A DNA stretch of 64,000 bases from Serratia sarumanii (GCF_029962605.1 NZ_CP124750.1:5022001-5086000), one strand, 5' to 3'; numbered from the stretch's first letter, positions 9,608 through 24,485 are shown. Notes: generated by a model from the letters alone, not told the origin. Translations and numbers: made by a program.

Positions 9608-10198
9608 ATGCATAAAGAAATCAGTGGCGTCATTTTGGCCGGCGGACGGGCCACGCGTATGGGCGGTGAAGACAAAGGCCTGGTGTCGATTGCCGGTATC
9701 GCACTCTATCAACACGTATTGGCTCGGTTACGGCCGCAAGTGGCTTCCGTCGCCATCAGCGCCAATCGCAATCAGGCACGTTACCAGGCGAGCGGTTTGC
9801 CGGTGATTGGCGATCTGACGCCCGATTTCGCCGGGCCGTTGGCCGGGATGCTCGCCGGGCTCAAGCAATCTCCCAGCGAGTGGGTGGCTTTTGTCCCTTG
9901 TGACGTCCCCGACTTTCCCGCCGACTTAGTCGCGCAGCTATGGCGGCAAAAAGGCGCGGCGCCAGCAGCCTTTGCCAGCGATGGTGAACGAGATCACCCT
10001 ACGCTGGCATTATTGCATACCCAAATAGCGCCGCAGCTGGCCGACTATCTGGCGCGCGGTGAACGCAAGCTGATGCTGTTCTTGCATCAGATTAACGCAC
10101 AACGCGTGGTGTTCAGCGGGCAGCAAACGGCATTTCATAACCTGAATACGCCGGAAGACTGCCTGCACTGGCAGCAAGCACGAGAGCTAAAAACATGA
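9608..10198 (+). CDS. mobA: Molybdenum cofactor guanylyltransferase MobA
   Basis: Transfers GMP from GTP to molybdopterin to give the guanine dinucleotide form of the cofactor used by DMSO-reductase-type enzymes. The 196-residue product has the nucleotidyltransferase signature LAGGRATRMGGEDKG at about residues 9-23 and a central CDVPDFP metal site. An upstream TTG at 9530 would add 26 residues, but ATG at 9608 gives the family length (194 in E. coli). The last 4 bases overlap the mobB start (ATGA), showing translational coupling. Confidence 0.95.
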   Translation: MHKEISGVILAGGRATRMGGEDKGLVSIAGIALYQHVLARLRPQVASVAISANRNQARYQASGLPVIGDLTPDFAGPLAGMLAGLKQSPSEWVAFVPCDVPDFPADLVAQLWRQKGAAPAAFASDGERDHPTLALLHTQIAPQLADYLARGERKLMLFLHQINAQRVVFSGQQTAFHNLNTPEDCLHWQQARELKT

Positions 10199-10713
10199 AT
10201 CGTTCATTGCCCCCTTTGCTGGCCATCGGCGCCTACAGCGGGACGGGGAAAACCACCCTGCTCAAGCAATTGATCCCAATGCTGAAACAGCGCCAGGTGC
10301 GGGTTGGGCTCATAAAGCATACGCATCACGACATGGATGTGGATACGCCGGGTAAAGACAGCTATGAGCTGCGCAAAGCGGGTGCCGACCAAACGCTGGT
10401 CGCCAGCGATCGCCGTTGGGCATTGATGACCGAAACGCCGGAGCAACAACCTTTGGATCTACGCTACCTGGCAGGGCGTTTTGAAGCCGATAAGGTCGAT
10501 TTGATTCTGGTGGAAGGGTTCAAACATGAGCCGGTCAGCAAGATCCTGCTTTATCGGGCCGAGATCGGCAGACCGTTGGAAGACATGCTGGATCAGTTTG
10601 TCGTGGCGGTAGCCAGCGACCAGCCGCTATCCATCGCGGCTAAGCAGTTGGATCTCAATCAACCGGAAAGCATCGCCGACTTTATTGTCGAGTGGTTGAA
10701 AGGCGCAGCGTAG
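10195..10713 (+). CDS. mobB: Molybdopterin-guanine dinucleotide synthesis adapter MobB
   Basis: GTP-binding partner that improves MobA-dependent cofactor formation; it is not essential in E. coli. The 172-residue protein has the P-loop GAYSGTGKTT at 12-21, the KHTHHDMDVDTPGKDS segment typical of MobB, and EGFKHEP in the middle. It overlaps mobA by 4 bases. Its stop codon sits inside the loop of the terminator hairpin. Confidence 0.95.
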   Translation: MNRSLPPLLAIGAYSGTGKTTLLKQLIPMLKQRQVRVGLIKHTHHDMDVDTPGKDSYELRKAGADQTLVASDRRWALMTETPEQQPLDLRYLAGRFEADKVDLILVEGFKHEPVSKILLYRAEIGRPLEDMLDQFVVAVASDQPLSIAAKQLDLNQPESIADFIVEWLKGAA

Positions 10714-10725
10714 CTGCGCTTTTTT
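10703..10725 (+). terminator. mobAB terminator
   Basis: GCGCAGC / GCTGCGC stem around GTA, followed by six T; the mobB stop codon TAG overlaps the loop and second arm. Confidence 0.9.
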
Positions 10726-10740
10726 GCGTTTTACGCATAG

Positions 10741-10771
10741 CAAAAAGCCCTGAACGTCAGTTCAGGGCTTT
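10741..10771 (-). terminator. rRNA operon terminator
   Basis: AAAGCCCTGAAC / GTTCAGGGCTTT, 12-bp stem with a 4-base loop and a following T run on the minus strand, 12 bases after the 5S gene. Confidence 0.92.
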
Positions 10772-10783
10772 CGGCTTGGTTTG

Positions 10784-10903
10784 ATGCCTGGCAGTGTCCT
10801 ACTCTCGCATGGGGAGACCCCACACTACCATCGGCGCTACGGCGTTTCACTTCTGAGTTCGGCATGGGGTCAGGTGGGACCACCGCGCTATTGCCGCCAG
10901 GCA
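10784..10903 (-). rRNA. rrf: 5S ribosomal RNA
   Basis: A 120-base stretch that on the minus strand runs from TGCCTGGCGGC to CTGCCAGGCAT, the paired ends of enterobacterial 5S rRNA. No tRNA gene follows it before the terminator. Confidence 0.98.
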
Positions 10904-11004
10904 AATTCGTTTCATTCCAACCGCTTCACTTTCGTGTCGCCATCAGAACCAATCTCGGAACTTCGCTGAAAATCTCTTCGTCTCTAAAACACCTTCGGTG
11001 TTGT

Positions 11005-13912
<2,908 letters not shown>

Positions 13913-14048
13913 TCACAACCCGAAGATGTTTCCATCGTTCGCGCTGCAAACATTTGAGAGACTCTATGACAGGTTACTCTTCATTCCGGTACTTCTACGG
14001 AGGAATGAATTTCAGCCGTCATGTTTCAATTTTCAGCTTGTTCCAGAT

Positions 14049-14060
14049 TGTTAAAGAGCA
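14049..14060 (-). promoter_or_regulatory. Spacer boxA antitermination site
   Basis: TGCTCTTTAACA on the minus strand in the tRNA-Glu/23S spacer, the NusB/S10 recognition sequence; a second copy is in the 16S leader. Confidence 0.85.
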
Positions 14061-14151
14061 ATATCTTAAACATGACTCGAAAGTCATCTTTAAGATATGG
14101 TGTATCGTCAGATACTGAAGACCGCCGCTTTCACCGGGTGGGTCGGAAGCT

Positions 14152-14227
14152 TGGCGTCCCCTAGGGGATTCGAACCCCTGTTACCGCCGTGAAAGGGCGG
14201 TGTCCTAGGCCTCTAGACGAAGGGGAC
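14152..14227 (-). tRNA. gltU: tRNA-Glu (anticodon TTC)
   Basis: A 76-base cloverleaf in the 16S-23S spacer starting GTCCCCTTCGTCTAGAGG, with anticodon loop CTTTCAC, T-loop GGTTCGAATCC and an encoded CCA end. A single tRNA-Glu in the spacer is the type seen in E. coli rrnB, rrnC, rrnE and rrnG. Confidence 0.98.
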
Positions 14228-14315
14228 ACGACACCGTACTTTTATGACGCTTTTGCTCGTTACTTTTTCATCAGACAATCTGTGTGAGCACGCCACTCGA
14301 AGCAATATCTTTAGG

Positions 14316-15857
<1,542 letters not shown>

Positions 15858-16011
15858 AAAGCTTGATGTGCTTCCACTCGAGAAGCGATGCTCAAAGATT
15901 TACTGCATGAATTTTACTTCAGTTAGTCACTCTTCAAGACTTGATATTTTTTTGCATCCGAGGATGCTGGATATCGTCTTGTGGAGTGCCCACACAGATT
16001 GTCTGATAAAT

Positions 16012-16179
16012 TGTTAAAGAGCAGTGCCGAGAAACTCATCGGCGCGGGCTGCGTATAATACGCTTTTAGCCCGGAGAGTCAAGCGTTTATTTTGCTTTCT
16101 TCTCGCTGACCCGGCGGCTTGTCAGTCGTTGTTCCCGGTCAGTGGAGGCGCATTATAGGGAGTTCTCGGCAGGCCGCAA
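16012..16179 (-). promoter_or_regulatory. rRNA operon promoters P1 and P2 and leader boxA
   Basis: P1: -35 TTGCGG (16174-16179), 16-base spacer, -10 TATAAT (16152-16157) followed by GCGCC, a GC-rich discriminator as expected for stringent control. P2: -35 TTGACT (16077-16082), 16-base spacer, -10 TATTAT (16055-16060). BoxA TGCTCTTTAACA lies at 16012-16023. Upstream of P1, to about 16250, is an A/T-rich tract suited to an UP element and Fis sites, though individual Fis sites were not called. Confidence 0.88.
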
Positions 16180-16332
16180 CCCCTAAATGCAAAAAACTTT
16201 TCAAGCGCGCTTTTTTTCAACAAAAGGGCGAAAAAGCGACGAATTTATGTCACTTTTTCAGGCAAACAGCCATAAAAGCTGGCGATCACTGGAGTAAAAT
16301 AGAAATAACGATGTCAGTAAGGACCCGCAGCC

Positions 16333-17022
16333 ATGCCGTTAAATGCACAACAACAGGCCGCCCAACGCAATCTTTCTTATCTGCTTGCAGAGAAACTTGG
16401 CCAACAAATTCTGGCGGGCGATTATCGGGCCGGCAGCATCCTGCCCGGTGAAATGGAACTGGGCGAGCAATTCGGCGTCAGCCGCACCGCAGTACGCGAA
16501 GCGGTAAAGATGTTAGCCGCCAAAGGCATGCTACTACCGCGCCCGCGCATCGGCACCCGCGTGATGCCGCAGAGCCAATGGAATTTCCTCGATCAGGATT
16601 TACTGACCTGGTGGATGACGCGGGAAAACTTCGATCAGGTGATGCAACACTTCCTTATCCTGCGTACCTCGCTGGAGCCGCAGGCCTGCGCGTTGGCGGC
16701 AAACCACGCCAGCCCGCAGCAAACCAAGCTGCTGGCGGAGCTGATGGCGGAAATGCGCGCGCTGCATACCCAGTTTGATCGCGAGCGTTGGATCCAGGTC
16801 GATACCCAATTCCACCAGCTCATCTACGAAGCCAGCGGCAACCCGTTCCTGACCTCGTTCGCCAACCTGTTCAGCTCGGTGTACCAAAGCTACTTCCGCG
16901 CCATCACCGGCAATGAAGTGATCAAGCTGCGCCATCATCAGGCTATCGTCGATGCGATACTCGCCGGAGACAGCGCCGGCGCGCTCGTCGCCTGCCAGAT
17001 ACTGCTGAAAGAGAAAGACTAG
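16333..17022 (+). CDS. yieP: GntR-family (FadR subfamily) regulator YieP
   Basis: DNA-binding regulator with an N-terminal winged helix (about residues 14-78, with GEQFGVSRTAVREAVKML as the recognition region) and a C-terminal all-helical FCD ligand domain (about 85-225) whose histidine pairs suit metal binding. The 229-residue product matches E. coli YieP over its whole length. It is divergent from the rRNA operon and 67 bases ahead of hsrA, likely co-transcribed. The effector is unknown to me. Confidence 0.92.
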   Translation: MPLNAQQQAAQRNLSYLLAEKLGQQILAGDYRAGSILPGEMELGEQFGVSRTAVREAVKMLAAKGMLLPRPRIGTRVMPQSQWNFLDQDLLTWWMTRENFDQVMQHFLILRTSLEPQACALAANHASPQQTKLLAELMAEMRALHTQFDRERWIQVDTQFHQLIYEASGNPFLTSFANLFSSVYQSYFRAITGNEVIKLRHHQAIVDAILAGDSAGALVACQILLKEKD

Positions 17023-17089
17023 ACACGCTCCCCGCTTATATATAGAAGAAAGAGACGAGGGACAGACGACCATTTAACCAGGACCGACC

Positions 17090-18505
17090 ATGACCCAATC
17101 CGCGCGCAGTATGGCAGGACTTCCGTGGATCGCCGCAATGGCGTTCTTTATGCAGGCGCTGGACGCCACTATCCTCAATACCGCGCTGCCGGCGATCGCC
17201 CAAAGCCTGGGGCGTTCGCCGCTGGCGATGCAATCGGCCGTCATCAGCTACACGCTGACGGTAGCGATGCTGATCCCGGTCAGCGGCTGGCTGGCGGACC
17301 GCTTCGGCACCCGGCGCGTGTTCATCTTCGCCGTCACGTTATTCACCCTCGGCTCGCTGCTGTGCGCTCTGTCCCCTACGCTGAGCGCGCTGGTAGCCTC
17401 TCGCGTGCTGCAGGGCATCGGCGGCGCGATGATGATGCCGGTCGCGCGATTGGCGCTACTGCGCGCCTACCCACGCAGCGAACTGCTGCCGGTGCTGAAC
17501 TTCGTCACCATGCCCGGCCTGGTCGGGCCGATTCTGGGGCCGCTGCTGGGCGGCTGGCTGGTCACCTACGCCACCTGGCACTGGATTTTCCTGATCAATA
17601 TCCCTATCGGCCTGCTCGGCATCTTCTATGCGCGTAAATACATGCCGGACTTCACCACGCCCAAGCGCCGCTTCGACTTCCTTGGCTTTATGCTGTTCGG
17701 CCTGAGCCTGGTGCTGATCTCTACCGGGCTGGAACTGTTTGGCGAGCGGGTACTGGCGAGCTACGTTTCGCTGGGCATTCTGCTCAGCGGCTTCGTGATG
17801 CTGTTCGGCTACATCGCGCACGCCCGCCGTCATCCTCAGCCGCTGATCGGTCTCGACCTGTTCAAAACCCGCACTTTCTCGGTCGGCATCGCCGGCAACG
17901 TCGCCTCCAGGCTGGGCACCGGCTGCGTGCCGTTTTTAATGCCGCTCATGCTGCAGGTGGGATTTGGCTACACGGCGATCGTCGCCGGCTGCATGATGGC
18001 GCCAACCGCCATCGGCTCGCTGATGGCGAAATCCACCGTCACTCAGGTGCTGCGCTGGTTCGGCTACCGAAAAACGCTGATCGGCATCACCGTCATCATC
18101 GGGGTGCTGATCGCCCAGTTCGCCCTGCAAAGCCCGGGCATGCCGCTGTGGCTGATGATCCTGCCGCTGTTCGTGCTGGGCATGGCGATGTCCACCCAGT
18201 TCACCGCCATGAACACCATCAGCCTGGCGGATTTGAACGACGCCAACGCCAGCGCCGGCAACAGCGTCCTGGCGGTCACCCAACAGCTGTCCATCAGCTT
18301 CGGCGTGGCGATCAGCGCGGCGGTGCTGCGTTTTTACGAATCTCTGTCGTTAGGCACCATGATCGACCACTTCCATTACACCTTTATCACCATGGGGATC
18401 GTCACCGTGGCGTCGGCGCTGGTGTTTATGTTGCTGAGAAGGAGGGATGGCCGCAATTTGATCAGCGGCCAGGAAAGCAAGAAAGAAGCGAAGGCGGCGA
18501 GTTAA
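17090..18505 (+). CDS. hsrA: DHA2-type MFS transporter HsrA (YieO)
   Basis: A 14-helix major facilitator of the drug:H+ antiporter-2 family in the inner membrane. Visible family motifs are [14 protein letters not shown] near residue 24 (motif D1) and [11 protein letters not shown] near 65 (motif A), with evenly spaced hydrophobic segments up to about 460 and a basic tail. Length 471 is normal. A good AGGA precedes the ATG at 17090. The substrate is not known; in E. coli the gene was linked to homocysteine resistance by overexpression. Its stop overlaps the rbsR stop on the opposite strand by TTAA. Confidence 0.92.
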   Translation: MTQSARSMAGLPWIAAMAFFMQALDATILNTALPAIAQSLGRSPLAMQSAVISYTLTVAMLIPVSGWLADRFGTRRVFIFAVTLFTLGSLLCALSPTLSALVASRVLQGIGGAMMMPVARLALLRAYPRSELLPVLNFVTMPGLVGPILGPLLGGWLVTYATWHWIFLINIPIGLLGIFYARKYMPDFTTPKRRFDFLGFMLFGLSLVLISTGLELFGERVLASYVSLGILLSGFVMLFGYIAHARRHPQPLIGLDLFKTRTFSVGIAGNVASRLGTGCVPFLMPLMLQVGFGYTAIVAGCMMAPTAIGSLMAKSTVTQVLRWFGYRKTLIGITVIIGVLIAQFALQSPGMPLWLMILPLFVLGMAMSTQFTAMNTISLADLNDANASAGNSVLAVTQQLSISFGVAISAAVLRFYESLSLGTMIDHFHYTFITMGIVTVASALVFMLLRRRDGRNLISGQESKKEAKAAS

Positions 18506-19503
18506 CGGCGGCCCACCGAGGCGCGTTCCACCAGCTCGGGCGTCAGCACCAGCACCTGGGGGGCGCGCTCCGGGTTTTGCAGGCGATTGATCAGCGCATC
18601 GATCGCCAGTTCGCCCAGCGAATCCTTCGGCTGATGAATGGTGCTCAGCGGCGGCGCCAGATAGCGCGCCAGCTCAATGTCATCGTAGCCCATCACCGCC
18701 ATATCCTGCGGCACGGAGAGCCCGGCCTGATACAGCGCCTGATAAACGCCCACCGCCACCGCGTCGTTGCCGGCGAACACCGCATGCGGCGGCTCGTCCA
18801 GCGCCAGCAGTTGGCGCATGGCGTTCACGCCGCCCTCAAACTCAAAATCGCAGTGCACTTCATACCCTGGCGGAACCGGCAATCCGGCGCGCCGCATCGC
18901 GTTGCGATAGCCTTCCAGCCGGTGACGGGCGGTGGTTTTATCCTGCGGGCCGGCGATGCAGGCGATTTGGCGGTAGCCGCGGGCGATCAGATGATCGGTC
19001 GCCATCTCGCCGCCCAGTAGCGAGTTATCCTGAATAATGTCGTTGGCGCCCTCGAACGGCGCCCAGTCCATCATCACGATCGGCAATGACGGGTAGCGGC
19101 TCAGGGCATCTTGCGATGGCCGGTGGTTTTCGGTGCACATCAGCAGCAAACCGTCGACGCGCTTTTGCAGCAGCGTCTCCATGCTGCGGTTCATGCGCGC
19201 GGCGTCTTCTTCGGTATTGCACAGGATTAAACTGTAGCCGCGTTCATAGCAGCTGCGCTCCACGCCGCGCACCACTTCGGCATAAAACGGGTTGTTGCTG
19301 GCGGTCACCAGCATGCCGATGGTGCGCGTCTGATTGAGCTTCAGGCTGCGCGCCAGCGCGGAAGGCGCATAGTTCAGCTGTTCCACGGCCGCCATGACCT
19401 TGTCGCGCACGCTGTCGCTGACAAAGCGATTGTTGTTGACCACATGCGAAACGGTAGAGGTTGAAACGCCCGCCAGGCGGGCGACATCTTTCATGGTGGC
19501 CAA
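18502..19503 (-). CDS. rbsR: Ribose operon repressor RbsR
   Basis: LacI-family repressor that releases the rbs operators on binding ribose. The helix-turn-helix is [19 protein letters not shown] at about residues 4-22, followed by a hinge and a periplasmic-binding-like effector domain. The preferred start is the TTG at 19501-19503, giving MATMKDVA like E. coli and 333 residues; it follows the rbsK stop by 4 bases and a GGGGTGA Shine-Dalgarno. An ATG 3 codons in is the alternative. It is the last gene of the operon that it controls. Confidence 0.95.
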   Translation of the reverse strand: MATMKDVARLAGVSTSTVSHVVNNNRFVSDSVRDKVMAAVEQLNYAPSALARSLKLNQTRTIGMLVTASNNPFYAEVVRGVERSCYERGYSLILCNTEEDAARMNRSMETLLQKRVDGLLLMCTENHRPSQDALSRYPSLPIVMMDWAPFEGANDIIQDNSLLGGEMATDHLIARGYRQIACIAGPQDKTTARHRLEGYRNAMRRAGLPVPPGYEVHCDFEFEGGVNAMRQLLALDEPPHAVFAGNDAVAVGVYQALYQAGLSVPQDMAVMGYDDIELARYLAPPLSTIHQPKDSLGELAIDALINRLQNPERAPQVLVLTPELVERASVGRR

Positions 19504-19507
19504 AGGA

Positions 19508-20434
19508 TCACCCCTGCTGCTGCAAGAAGGCGTCGATCTCTTCACGCCACGGCACCGAAGGCTGCGCGCCAGCGCGGGTCACGGCGATCGCCGCCGCCGC
19601 ATGGGCGAAACGCACCGCGTCGGCCATGGCCTTGCCTTCCAACAGGGCTGTGACCAGCGCACCGTTAAAGGTATCGCCGGCGGCGATAGTATCCACCGCT
19701 TGCACCTTGAAGCCGGGCACCCGTTTGCCGTTGCCGTTTTCGCTCAGCCACACGCCGCGGCTGCCGAGGGTGATGATCACCGTCGCGATGCCCTTGTCGT
19801 GCAGCGCCTGCGCCGCGCGCGCCGCATCGGCGTCGTTGTCCACGGTGATGCCGGTCAGGCGCTGGGCTTCGGTTTCATTCGGGGTGATCATATCGATCAT
19901 GCCCAGCAGCTCGTCCGGCAGCTCACGCGCCGGGGCCGGGTTGAGGATCACCTGCGTGTGATGCTGCTTCGCCAGGCGGGCGGCGGCGATCACCGTCTCC
20001 AGCGGCGACTCCAGCTGCATCAGCAAAGCGTCGGCATCGATCACTTTTTGTTGGTAGCGCGCCAGGTAATCCGGCGTCACCGCGGCGTTGGCGCCGGCAT
20101 CGATGCCAATCACGTTCTCGCCTTCGGCGTTGACGAAGATCAGCGCCACGCCGGTGGTGCTGCCGGTGATGGCTTCAATCGGTTGGATATCAATACGATC
20201 GCTCGCCAGCTGCCAGCGGACACGTTCACCAATGTCGTCGGCGCCCACGCAGGCGATAAAGGCGATCTCCGCCCCGCTGCGCCCGGCCGCCACCGCCTGA
20301 TTCGCGCCCTTGCCGCCAAACGCCACCTTATACTGTTTCCCGATCACCGTTTCGCCCGGGTGGGGGAAGTGTTCAATATTGAGGATATGGTCGGCATTGA
20401 TGCTGCCAAGAACCACCAGCTTACCTGTTTCCAT
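19508..20434 (-). CDS. rbsK: Ribokinase
   Basis: PfkB-family kinase making ribose 5-phosphate from ribose and ATP. The 308-residue product (E. coli 309) has [15 protein letters not shown] near residue 40 and the catalytic signature [13 protein letters not shown] near 250-262 with its aspartate base. The frame opens earlier at 20461, but ATG 20432-20434 ([11 protein letters not shown]) has AGGAA at the right distance and fits the family. A hairpin separates it from rbsB. Confidence 0.96.
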   Translation of the reverse strand: METGKLVVLGSINADHILNIEHFPHPGETVIGKQYKVAFGGKGANQAVAAGRSGAEIAFIACVGADDIGERVRWQLASDRIDIQPIEAITGSTTGVALIFVNAEGENVIGIDAGANAAVTPDYLARYQQKVIDADALLMQLESPLETVIAAARLAKQHHTQVILNPAPARELPDELLGMIDMITPNETEAQRLTGITVDNDADAARAAQALHDKGIATVIITLGSRGVWLSENGNGKRVPGFKVQAVDTIAAGDTFNGALVTALLEGKAMADAVRFAHAAAAIAVTRAGAQPSVPWREEIDAFLQQQG

Positions 20435-20454
20435 CGCATTGATTCCTGAATTGC

Positions 20455-20486
20455 GCGCCATCGTAAACGCCCCGTTCCGATGGCGC
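20455..20486 (-). other. mRNA hairpin between rbsB and rbsK
   Basis: GCGCCAT / ATGGCGC, 7-bp arms with an 18-base loop, no following T run. It may protect the 3' end of the abundant rbsB message; the overlap with the rbsK leader is an alternative role. Confidence 0.35.
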
Positions 20487-20495
20487 TGGTATGAC

Positions 20496-21386
20496 TTATT
20501 TAGTGACCAGTTTCAAATCGACCGGGATGGTCGCCGGCACTTTTTCGCCTTTCAGCACTTTATCGGCGGTTTCCACACCGATCACGCCGATCTGATCGGG
20601 ACGCTGCGCCACGGTCGCCGCCAGCTTGCCGCCTTCAACCGCTTTCACGCCGTCGGCGGTGCCGTCGAAGCCTACCACGATCACGTCGGTTTTACCGGCG
20701 GTTTGCAGCGCGCGCAGCGCACCCAGCGCCATTTCATCGTTCTGGGCGAACACCGCCTGCACGTCCGGGTGCGCGGTCAGCAGGTTCTGCATCACGTTCA
20801 GGCCCTTGGTGCGATCGAAATCGGCCGGCTGGCTGGCCAACAGTTTGAATTTATTCTGATCCAGCGACTGCTTGAAGCCTTCACCGCGTTCACGCGCGGC
20901 GGAAGTGCCGGCGATGCCTTCCAGCTGAATCACCTTGGCATCGGCACCCACTTTCTTGGCGATGAAGTCGCCGGCCATTTTGCCGCCCACGCGGTTATCC
21001 GAAGCGATGTGGCTCACCACCTCGCCCTTGCTCGCCACGCGGTCCAGCGTAATGACCGGGATCTTAGCCTGGTTGGCCATCTTGATGGCGTTGCCCACCG
21101 CGTCGGAGTCGGTCGGGTTGATCAGCAGCAGCTTGGGCGCGCGCACCATCAGATCCTGCACGTTGGCCAGCTCTTTCGCCGGGTTATTCTGGGAATCCAG
21201 CACCACCAGGTTGTAGCCCAGCTTGTTGGCCTCTTGCTGCGCGCCATCCTTCATCGAGACGAAGAACGGGTTGTTGAGGGTGGACACCACCAGCGCGATG
21301 GTGTCTTTGGCCATGGCATTGGCGCTCAGGGTGGCGCTCAGCGCGATGGCGGAAGCTAAGGTTGCCAGTTTTTTCATTTTCATCAT
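20496..21386 (-). CDS. rbsB: Periplasmic ribose-binding protein
   Basis: Captures D-ribose for RbsABC and hands it to the Trg chemoreceptor. The 296-residue precursor has a signal peptide ending ANAMA before [10 protein letters not shown], and the family 1 sugar-binding fold, with the ribose-site segments STLNNPFF near 34-41, SAARERGE near 160 and [10 protein letters not shown] near 210. Either of two close ATGs (21386 or 21380) could be used. It is followed by a hairpin without a U tract. Confidence 0.97.
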   Translation of the reverse strand: MMKMKKLATLASAIALSATLSANAMAKDTIALVVSTLNNPFFVSMKDGAQQEANKLGYNLVVLDSQNNPAKELANVQDLMVRAPKLLLINPTDSDAVGNAIKMANQAKIPVITLDRVASKGEVVSHIASDNRVGGKMAGDFIAKKVGADAKVIQLEGIAGTSAARERGEGFKQSLDQNKFKLLASQPADFDRTKGLNVMQNLLTAHPDVQAVFAQNDEMALGALRALQTAGKTDVIVVGFDGTADGVKAVEGGKLAATVAQRPDQIGVIGVETADKVLKGEKVPATIPVDLKLVTK

Positions 21387-21407
21387 CGTGATTCCTGTAG
21401 GGGGAGG

Positions 21408-22376
21408 TTACTTGTTGCTTTTGTTATCTACCAGAACCGCCAGCAGTATCACCACTGCCTTCACGATCATTTGGTAGTAGGAAGAAACACCCAGTAAATT
21501 CAGGCCGTTGTTCAGGAAGCCGAGGATCAGCGCCCCGATCAGCGTGCCGACGATGCGGCCTTTGCCGCCGGCCAGGCTGGTGCCGCCCAGCACCACGGCG
21601 GCGATGGCGTCCAGCTCATAGCCGGTGCCGGCGGTCGGCTGCGCCGACGACAGGCGCGCCACTTCGATCACCCCGGCCAGCGCCGCCAGCAGGCCGCACA
21701 GCGAGTAGACGATAATCTTCACCTTATCGACGCTGATGCCGGACAGGCGGGTTGCCGCTTCATTGCCGCCCAGGGCATAAATATAGCGGCCCAGGCGCGT
21801 ATGGTGCAGCATATACCAGGCGGCGATGAACACGATTGCCATGATCCAGATCGGCGTAGGCACGCCCAGCGGGCGGCCGATGCCGAACCAGCCGAAGGTG
21901 TCGGCCACGTCGGTGAAACCGGTGTTGACCGGGCTGCCGTTGGTGTACACCATGGTGACGCCGCGCAGCAGCAGCATCATCACCAGCGTGGCGATAAAGG
22001 CCTGCACTTTGCCTTTGGCGACGATCACCCCGGTGCAGGCGCCAACCGCGGCGCCCAGCGCCAATGCCGCCGCCACCGCCACCAGCGCGTTGACCTCAAA
22101 GCCGACGATCGACGCCGCTACCGCGCCGGTCAGCGCCAGCAGCGATCCCACCGACAGATCGATGCCGGACGTAAGGATCACCAGCGTCATCCCCACCGCC
22201 ATGATAGCGTTCACCGAGGTTTGCTGCAGAATATTGAACAGATTGTTCAGGGTGAAGAAGTTCGGGCTCATGGAAGAGACCACAGCGATCAGCACCAGCA
22301 GCGCAATCAACGACTTCTGCTCTAACAGCCACTCTTTACTGAACCAGCGCTTGGCTGCGATAGTCTGGGAACTCAT
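21408..22376 (-). CDS. rbsC: Ribose ABC transporter permease
   Basis: Inner-membrane permease of the ribose importer. The 322-residue product shows about ten hydrophobic segments and the BPD_transp_2 coupling region with GGNEAATRLSGISVDKVK near 200-217, then the AVVLGGTSLAGGKG stretch near 265. It sits 6 bases downstream of rbsA and 21 bases before rbsB. Normal length and spacing. Confidence 0.97.
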   Translation of the reverse strand: MSSQTIAAKRWFSKEWLLEQKSLIALLVLIAVVSSMSPNFFTLNNLFNILQQTSVNAIMAVGMTLVILTSGIDLSVGSLLALTGAVAASIVGFEVNALVAVAAALALGAAVGACTGVIVAKGKVQAFIATLVMMLLLRGVTMVYTNGSPVNTGFTDVADTFGWFGIGRPLGVPTPIWIMAIVFIAAWYMLHHTRLGRYIYALGGNEAATRLSGISVDKVKIIVYSLCGLLAALAGVIEVARLSSAQPTAGTGYELDAIAAVVLGGTSLAGGKGRIVGTLIGALILGFLNNGLNLLGVSSYYQMIVKAVVILLAVLVDNKSNK

Positions 22377-22382
22377 ATCTGA

Positions 22383-23888
22383 TTACTCCTGCTTTACGCC
22401 GTATTGCTTGCCGACGGCTGCCGCCATCAACGCTTCCTGGGTGGCCTGTTCAATCGGGAACTCGCCGCTGAGATGCCCTTCGTGCATCACCAGAATGCGA
22501 TCGCTCATGCCCATCACCTCCGGCATTTCCGAAGACACCAGAATGATGCTCAGCCCTTCCTGCTTGAACTGGTTGATTAACTGATAGATCTCTTTTTTGG
22601 CGCCGACGTCGACGCCGCGCGTCGGCTCATCGAGGATCAGCACCTTCGGCCGAGTCATCAGGCCGCGGGCGATCGCCACTTTTTGCTGATTGCCGCCGGA
22701 AAGCAGACCGATCGGCTGTTCCATCGACGGCGTTTTGATATTAAACAGCCGGATGAAATCCCCCACCGCCTGCCGCTCGTCGGCCTGTTTCAGGCTGCCG
22801 TCGGCGCGGCTGAAGTAGCGCAGCGCGGTCAGCGACATGTTTTCCTTCACCGACATGCCCAGCACCAGGCCGTCGCGCTTGCGGTCTTCCGAGATATAGA
22901 CGATGCCGTTCGCCAACCCGTCCTGCGGCGAATGGGTGACCACCTCGCGGCCATCCAGGCTGACGGTGCCGGCCTTGCGCGGCGCGGCGCCGTACAGGAT
23001 CTTCATCAGTTCGGTGCGCCCGGCGCCCATCAGCCCGGCCACGCCGAGGATCTCGCCGCGATACAGCGTAAAACTGACGTCCTCAACGCCGGGGCCGGAA
23101 AGGTGGCTGACTTCCAACCGTTTTTCCCCGCGCGGCAAATCAAGGCGCGGGTACTGCTCTTCCAGCTTGCGGCCGACCATCATCTCAATCAGCGAATCTT
23201 CCTGCAGCTCGCTCACCGGCCGCTCGGCGATAAACTGCCCGTCGCGGAACACGGTCACGTCGTCGCAGATTTCAAAAATCTCTTTCAGGCGGTGCGAGAT
23301 ATAAACGATGCCGCGCCCTTCGGCCTTCAGCTCGTTGATCACTTTGAACAGCGAGGCGGTTTCGGTGTCGGTCAGCGCGTCGGTCGGTTCGTCCATGATG
23401 ATCACTTTCGATTCGAAGCTCAGCACCTTGGCAATCTCCACCATCTGCTGATCGCCGATCGACAGCTCGCCCACCAGCCGGTGGCTGCTGTAGCGCAGGT
23501 TGAGGCGCGCCAACAGGCGATCGGCCTCGGCGTACATACGCTTCCAGTCAATGCGGCCGAAACGGTTGACGAACTCGCGGCCGAGGAAGATGTTTTCCGC
23601 AATCGTCAGCTGCGGGATCAGATTCAGCTCCTGATGGATAATGCCGATGCCCGCTTCCTGCGAATCTTTAGGCCCGTTGAACGCCACCTCGTTACCGAGA
23701 AAATACTGGCTGCCGGCGTCTTTCTGGTAGATGCCGGTCAGCACTTTCATCATGGTGGACTTCCCGGCGCCGTTTTCCCCCACCAGCGCCATCACCTTGC
23801 CGGGATAAACGCTGAGGGCGGCGCCGGAAAGCGCCTTCACGCCGGGAAAGGCTTTATCAATCCCTTTCAGTTGCAGTAAAGGTTGCAT
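22383..23888 (-). CDS. rbsA: Ribose ABC transporter ATP-binding protein
   Basis: Double-domain ATPase that powers RbsC. The 501-residue protein has the first Walker [10 protein letters not shown] at about 37-45 with signature [13 protein letters not shown], and a second, degenerate nucleotide site GLMGAGRTE near 290 with [14 protein letters not shown] near 396, the usual asymmetry of sugar importers of this type. It follows rbsD by 7 bases, so the two are likely coupled. Confidence 0.97.
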   Translation of the reverse strand: MQPLLQLKGIDKAFPGVKALSGAALSVYPGKVMALVGENGAGKSTMMKVLTGIYQKDAGSQYFLGNEVAFNGPKDSQEAGIGIIHQELNLIPQLTIAENIFLGREFVNRFGRIDWKRMYAEADRLLARLNLRYSSHRLVGELSIGDQQMVEIAKVLSFESKVIIMDEPTDALTDTETASLFKVINELKAEGRGIVYISHRLKEIFEICDDVTVFRDGQFIAERPVSELQEDSLIEMMVGRKLEEQYPRLDLPRGEKRLEVSHLSGPGVEDVSFTLYRGEILGVAGLMGAGRTELMKILYGAAPRKAGTVSLDGREVVTHSPQDGLANGIVYISEDRKRDGLVLGMSVKENMSLTALRYFSRADGSLKQADERQAVGDFIRLFNIKTPSMEQPIGLLSGGNQQKVAIARGLMTRPKVLILDEPTRGVDVGAKKEIYQLINQFKQEGLSIILVSSEMPEVMGMSDRILVMHEGHLSGEFPIEQATQEALMAAAVGKQYGVKQE

Positions 23889-23895
23889 AAACGCC

Positions 23896-24315
23896 TCAGA
23901 AAGTTACGCCGGCGCACAGGATCAGGTTCGCGTAAGGCGAACACTCCCCGCTGCGGATCACCGCCCGGCTGTGCTCGGTTTGCGCTTTAAACGCCTGATG
24001 GCTGATATAACGCACGCTGATGGTATTGCCCTGGCGTTGGCCCAGTGCGGTCAGTTCAGCCAGCAGTGCCTCGTGAAGCGACGGATTCTGTTTCACGATC
24101 TCTTCCGCCAGGATGGCGCTTTCTACCTGCATCTCTTGCGTAACCGCCGCGAACACCTGCATGAAGGTCGGCACGCCCTGCGTCAGCGCCAGATCGATGC
24201 GCTGCGTCGCCGCCGGTATCGGCAGGCCCGCGTCGCACAGGGTGAGCTGGTCGGTATGCCCCAGCCGGGCAATCACGGCAGACACATCGGAATTCAGTAA
24301 TACGCCTTTTTTCAT
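23896..24315 (-). CDS. rbsD: D-ribose pyranase
   Basis: Interconverts the pyranose and furanose forms of ribose so that ribokinase receives its substrate. The 139-residue product begins [22 protein letters not shown] with the catalytic histidine at 20 and ends in the family's [13 protein letters not shown]. First gene of the operon; the ATG is preceded by GGAGTGAG. Both RbsR operators lie upstream. Confidence 0.97.
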   Translation of the reverse strand: MKKGVLLNSDVSAVIARLGHTDQLTLCDAGLPIPAATQRIDLALTQGVPTFMQVFAAVTQEMQVESAILAEEIVKQNPSLHEALLAELTALGQRQGNTISVRYISHQAFKAQTEHSRAVIRSGECSPYANLILCAGVTF

Positions 24316-24329
24316 CTTCTCACTCCGCT

Positions 24330-24423
24330 AGCGAAACGTTTCGCTCTCTGGGGGAGTTTAAAAAAACGGCAGGGGAAGGCAACCGGGACAATGCAGAAGT
24401 GTGATCGCTATCGAAACGTTTCG
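24330..24423 (-). promoter_or_regulatory. rbs promoter with two RbsR operators and a CRP half-conserved site
   Basis: Proximal operator AGCGAAACGTTTCGCT at 24330-24345 and a second copy of the 12-base core CGAAACGTTTCG at 24412-24423, 80 bases apart centre to centre. Between them: -35 TTGCCT (24377-24382), 16-base spacer, -10 TAAACT (24355-24360). A CRP-like site, TGTGA at 24400-24404 with a weaker second half TCGAA, centres about 60 bases upstream of the expected start and overlaps the distal operator. Confidence 0.85.
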
Positions 24424-24450
24424 TTCACGCACGGACAATGCGCAAACAAA

Positions 24451-24475
24451 AGGGGCTCAGCCATGCTGAGCCCCT
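24451..24475 (-). terminator. kup terminator
   Basis: Minus-strand hairpin GGGGCTCAGC / GCTGAGCCCC with a 3-base loop, followed by TTTTGTTT, 11 bases after the kup stop. Confidence 0.88.
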
Positions 24476-24485
24476 GTCAGGCGGG

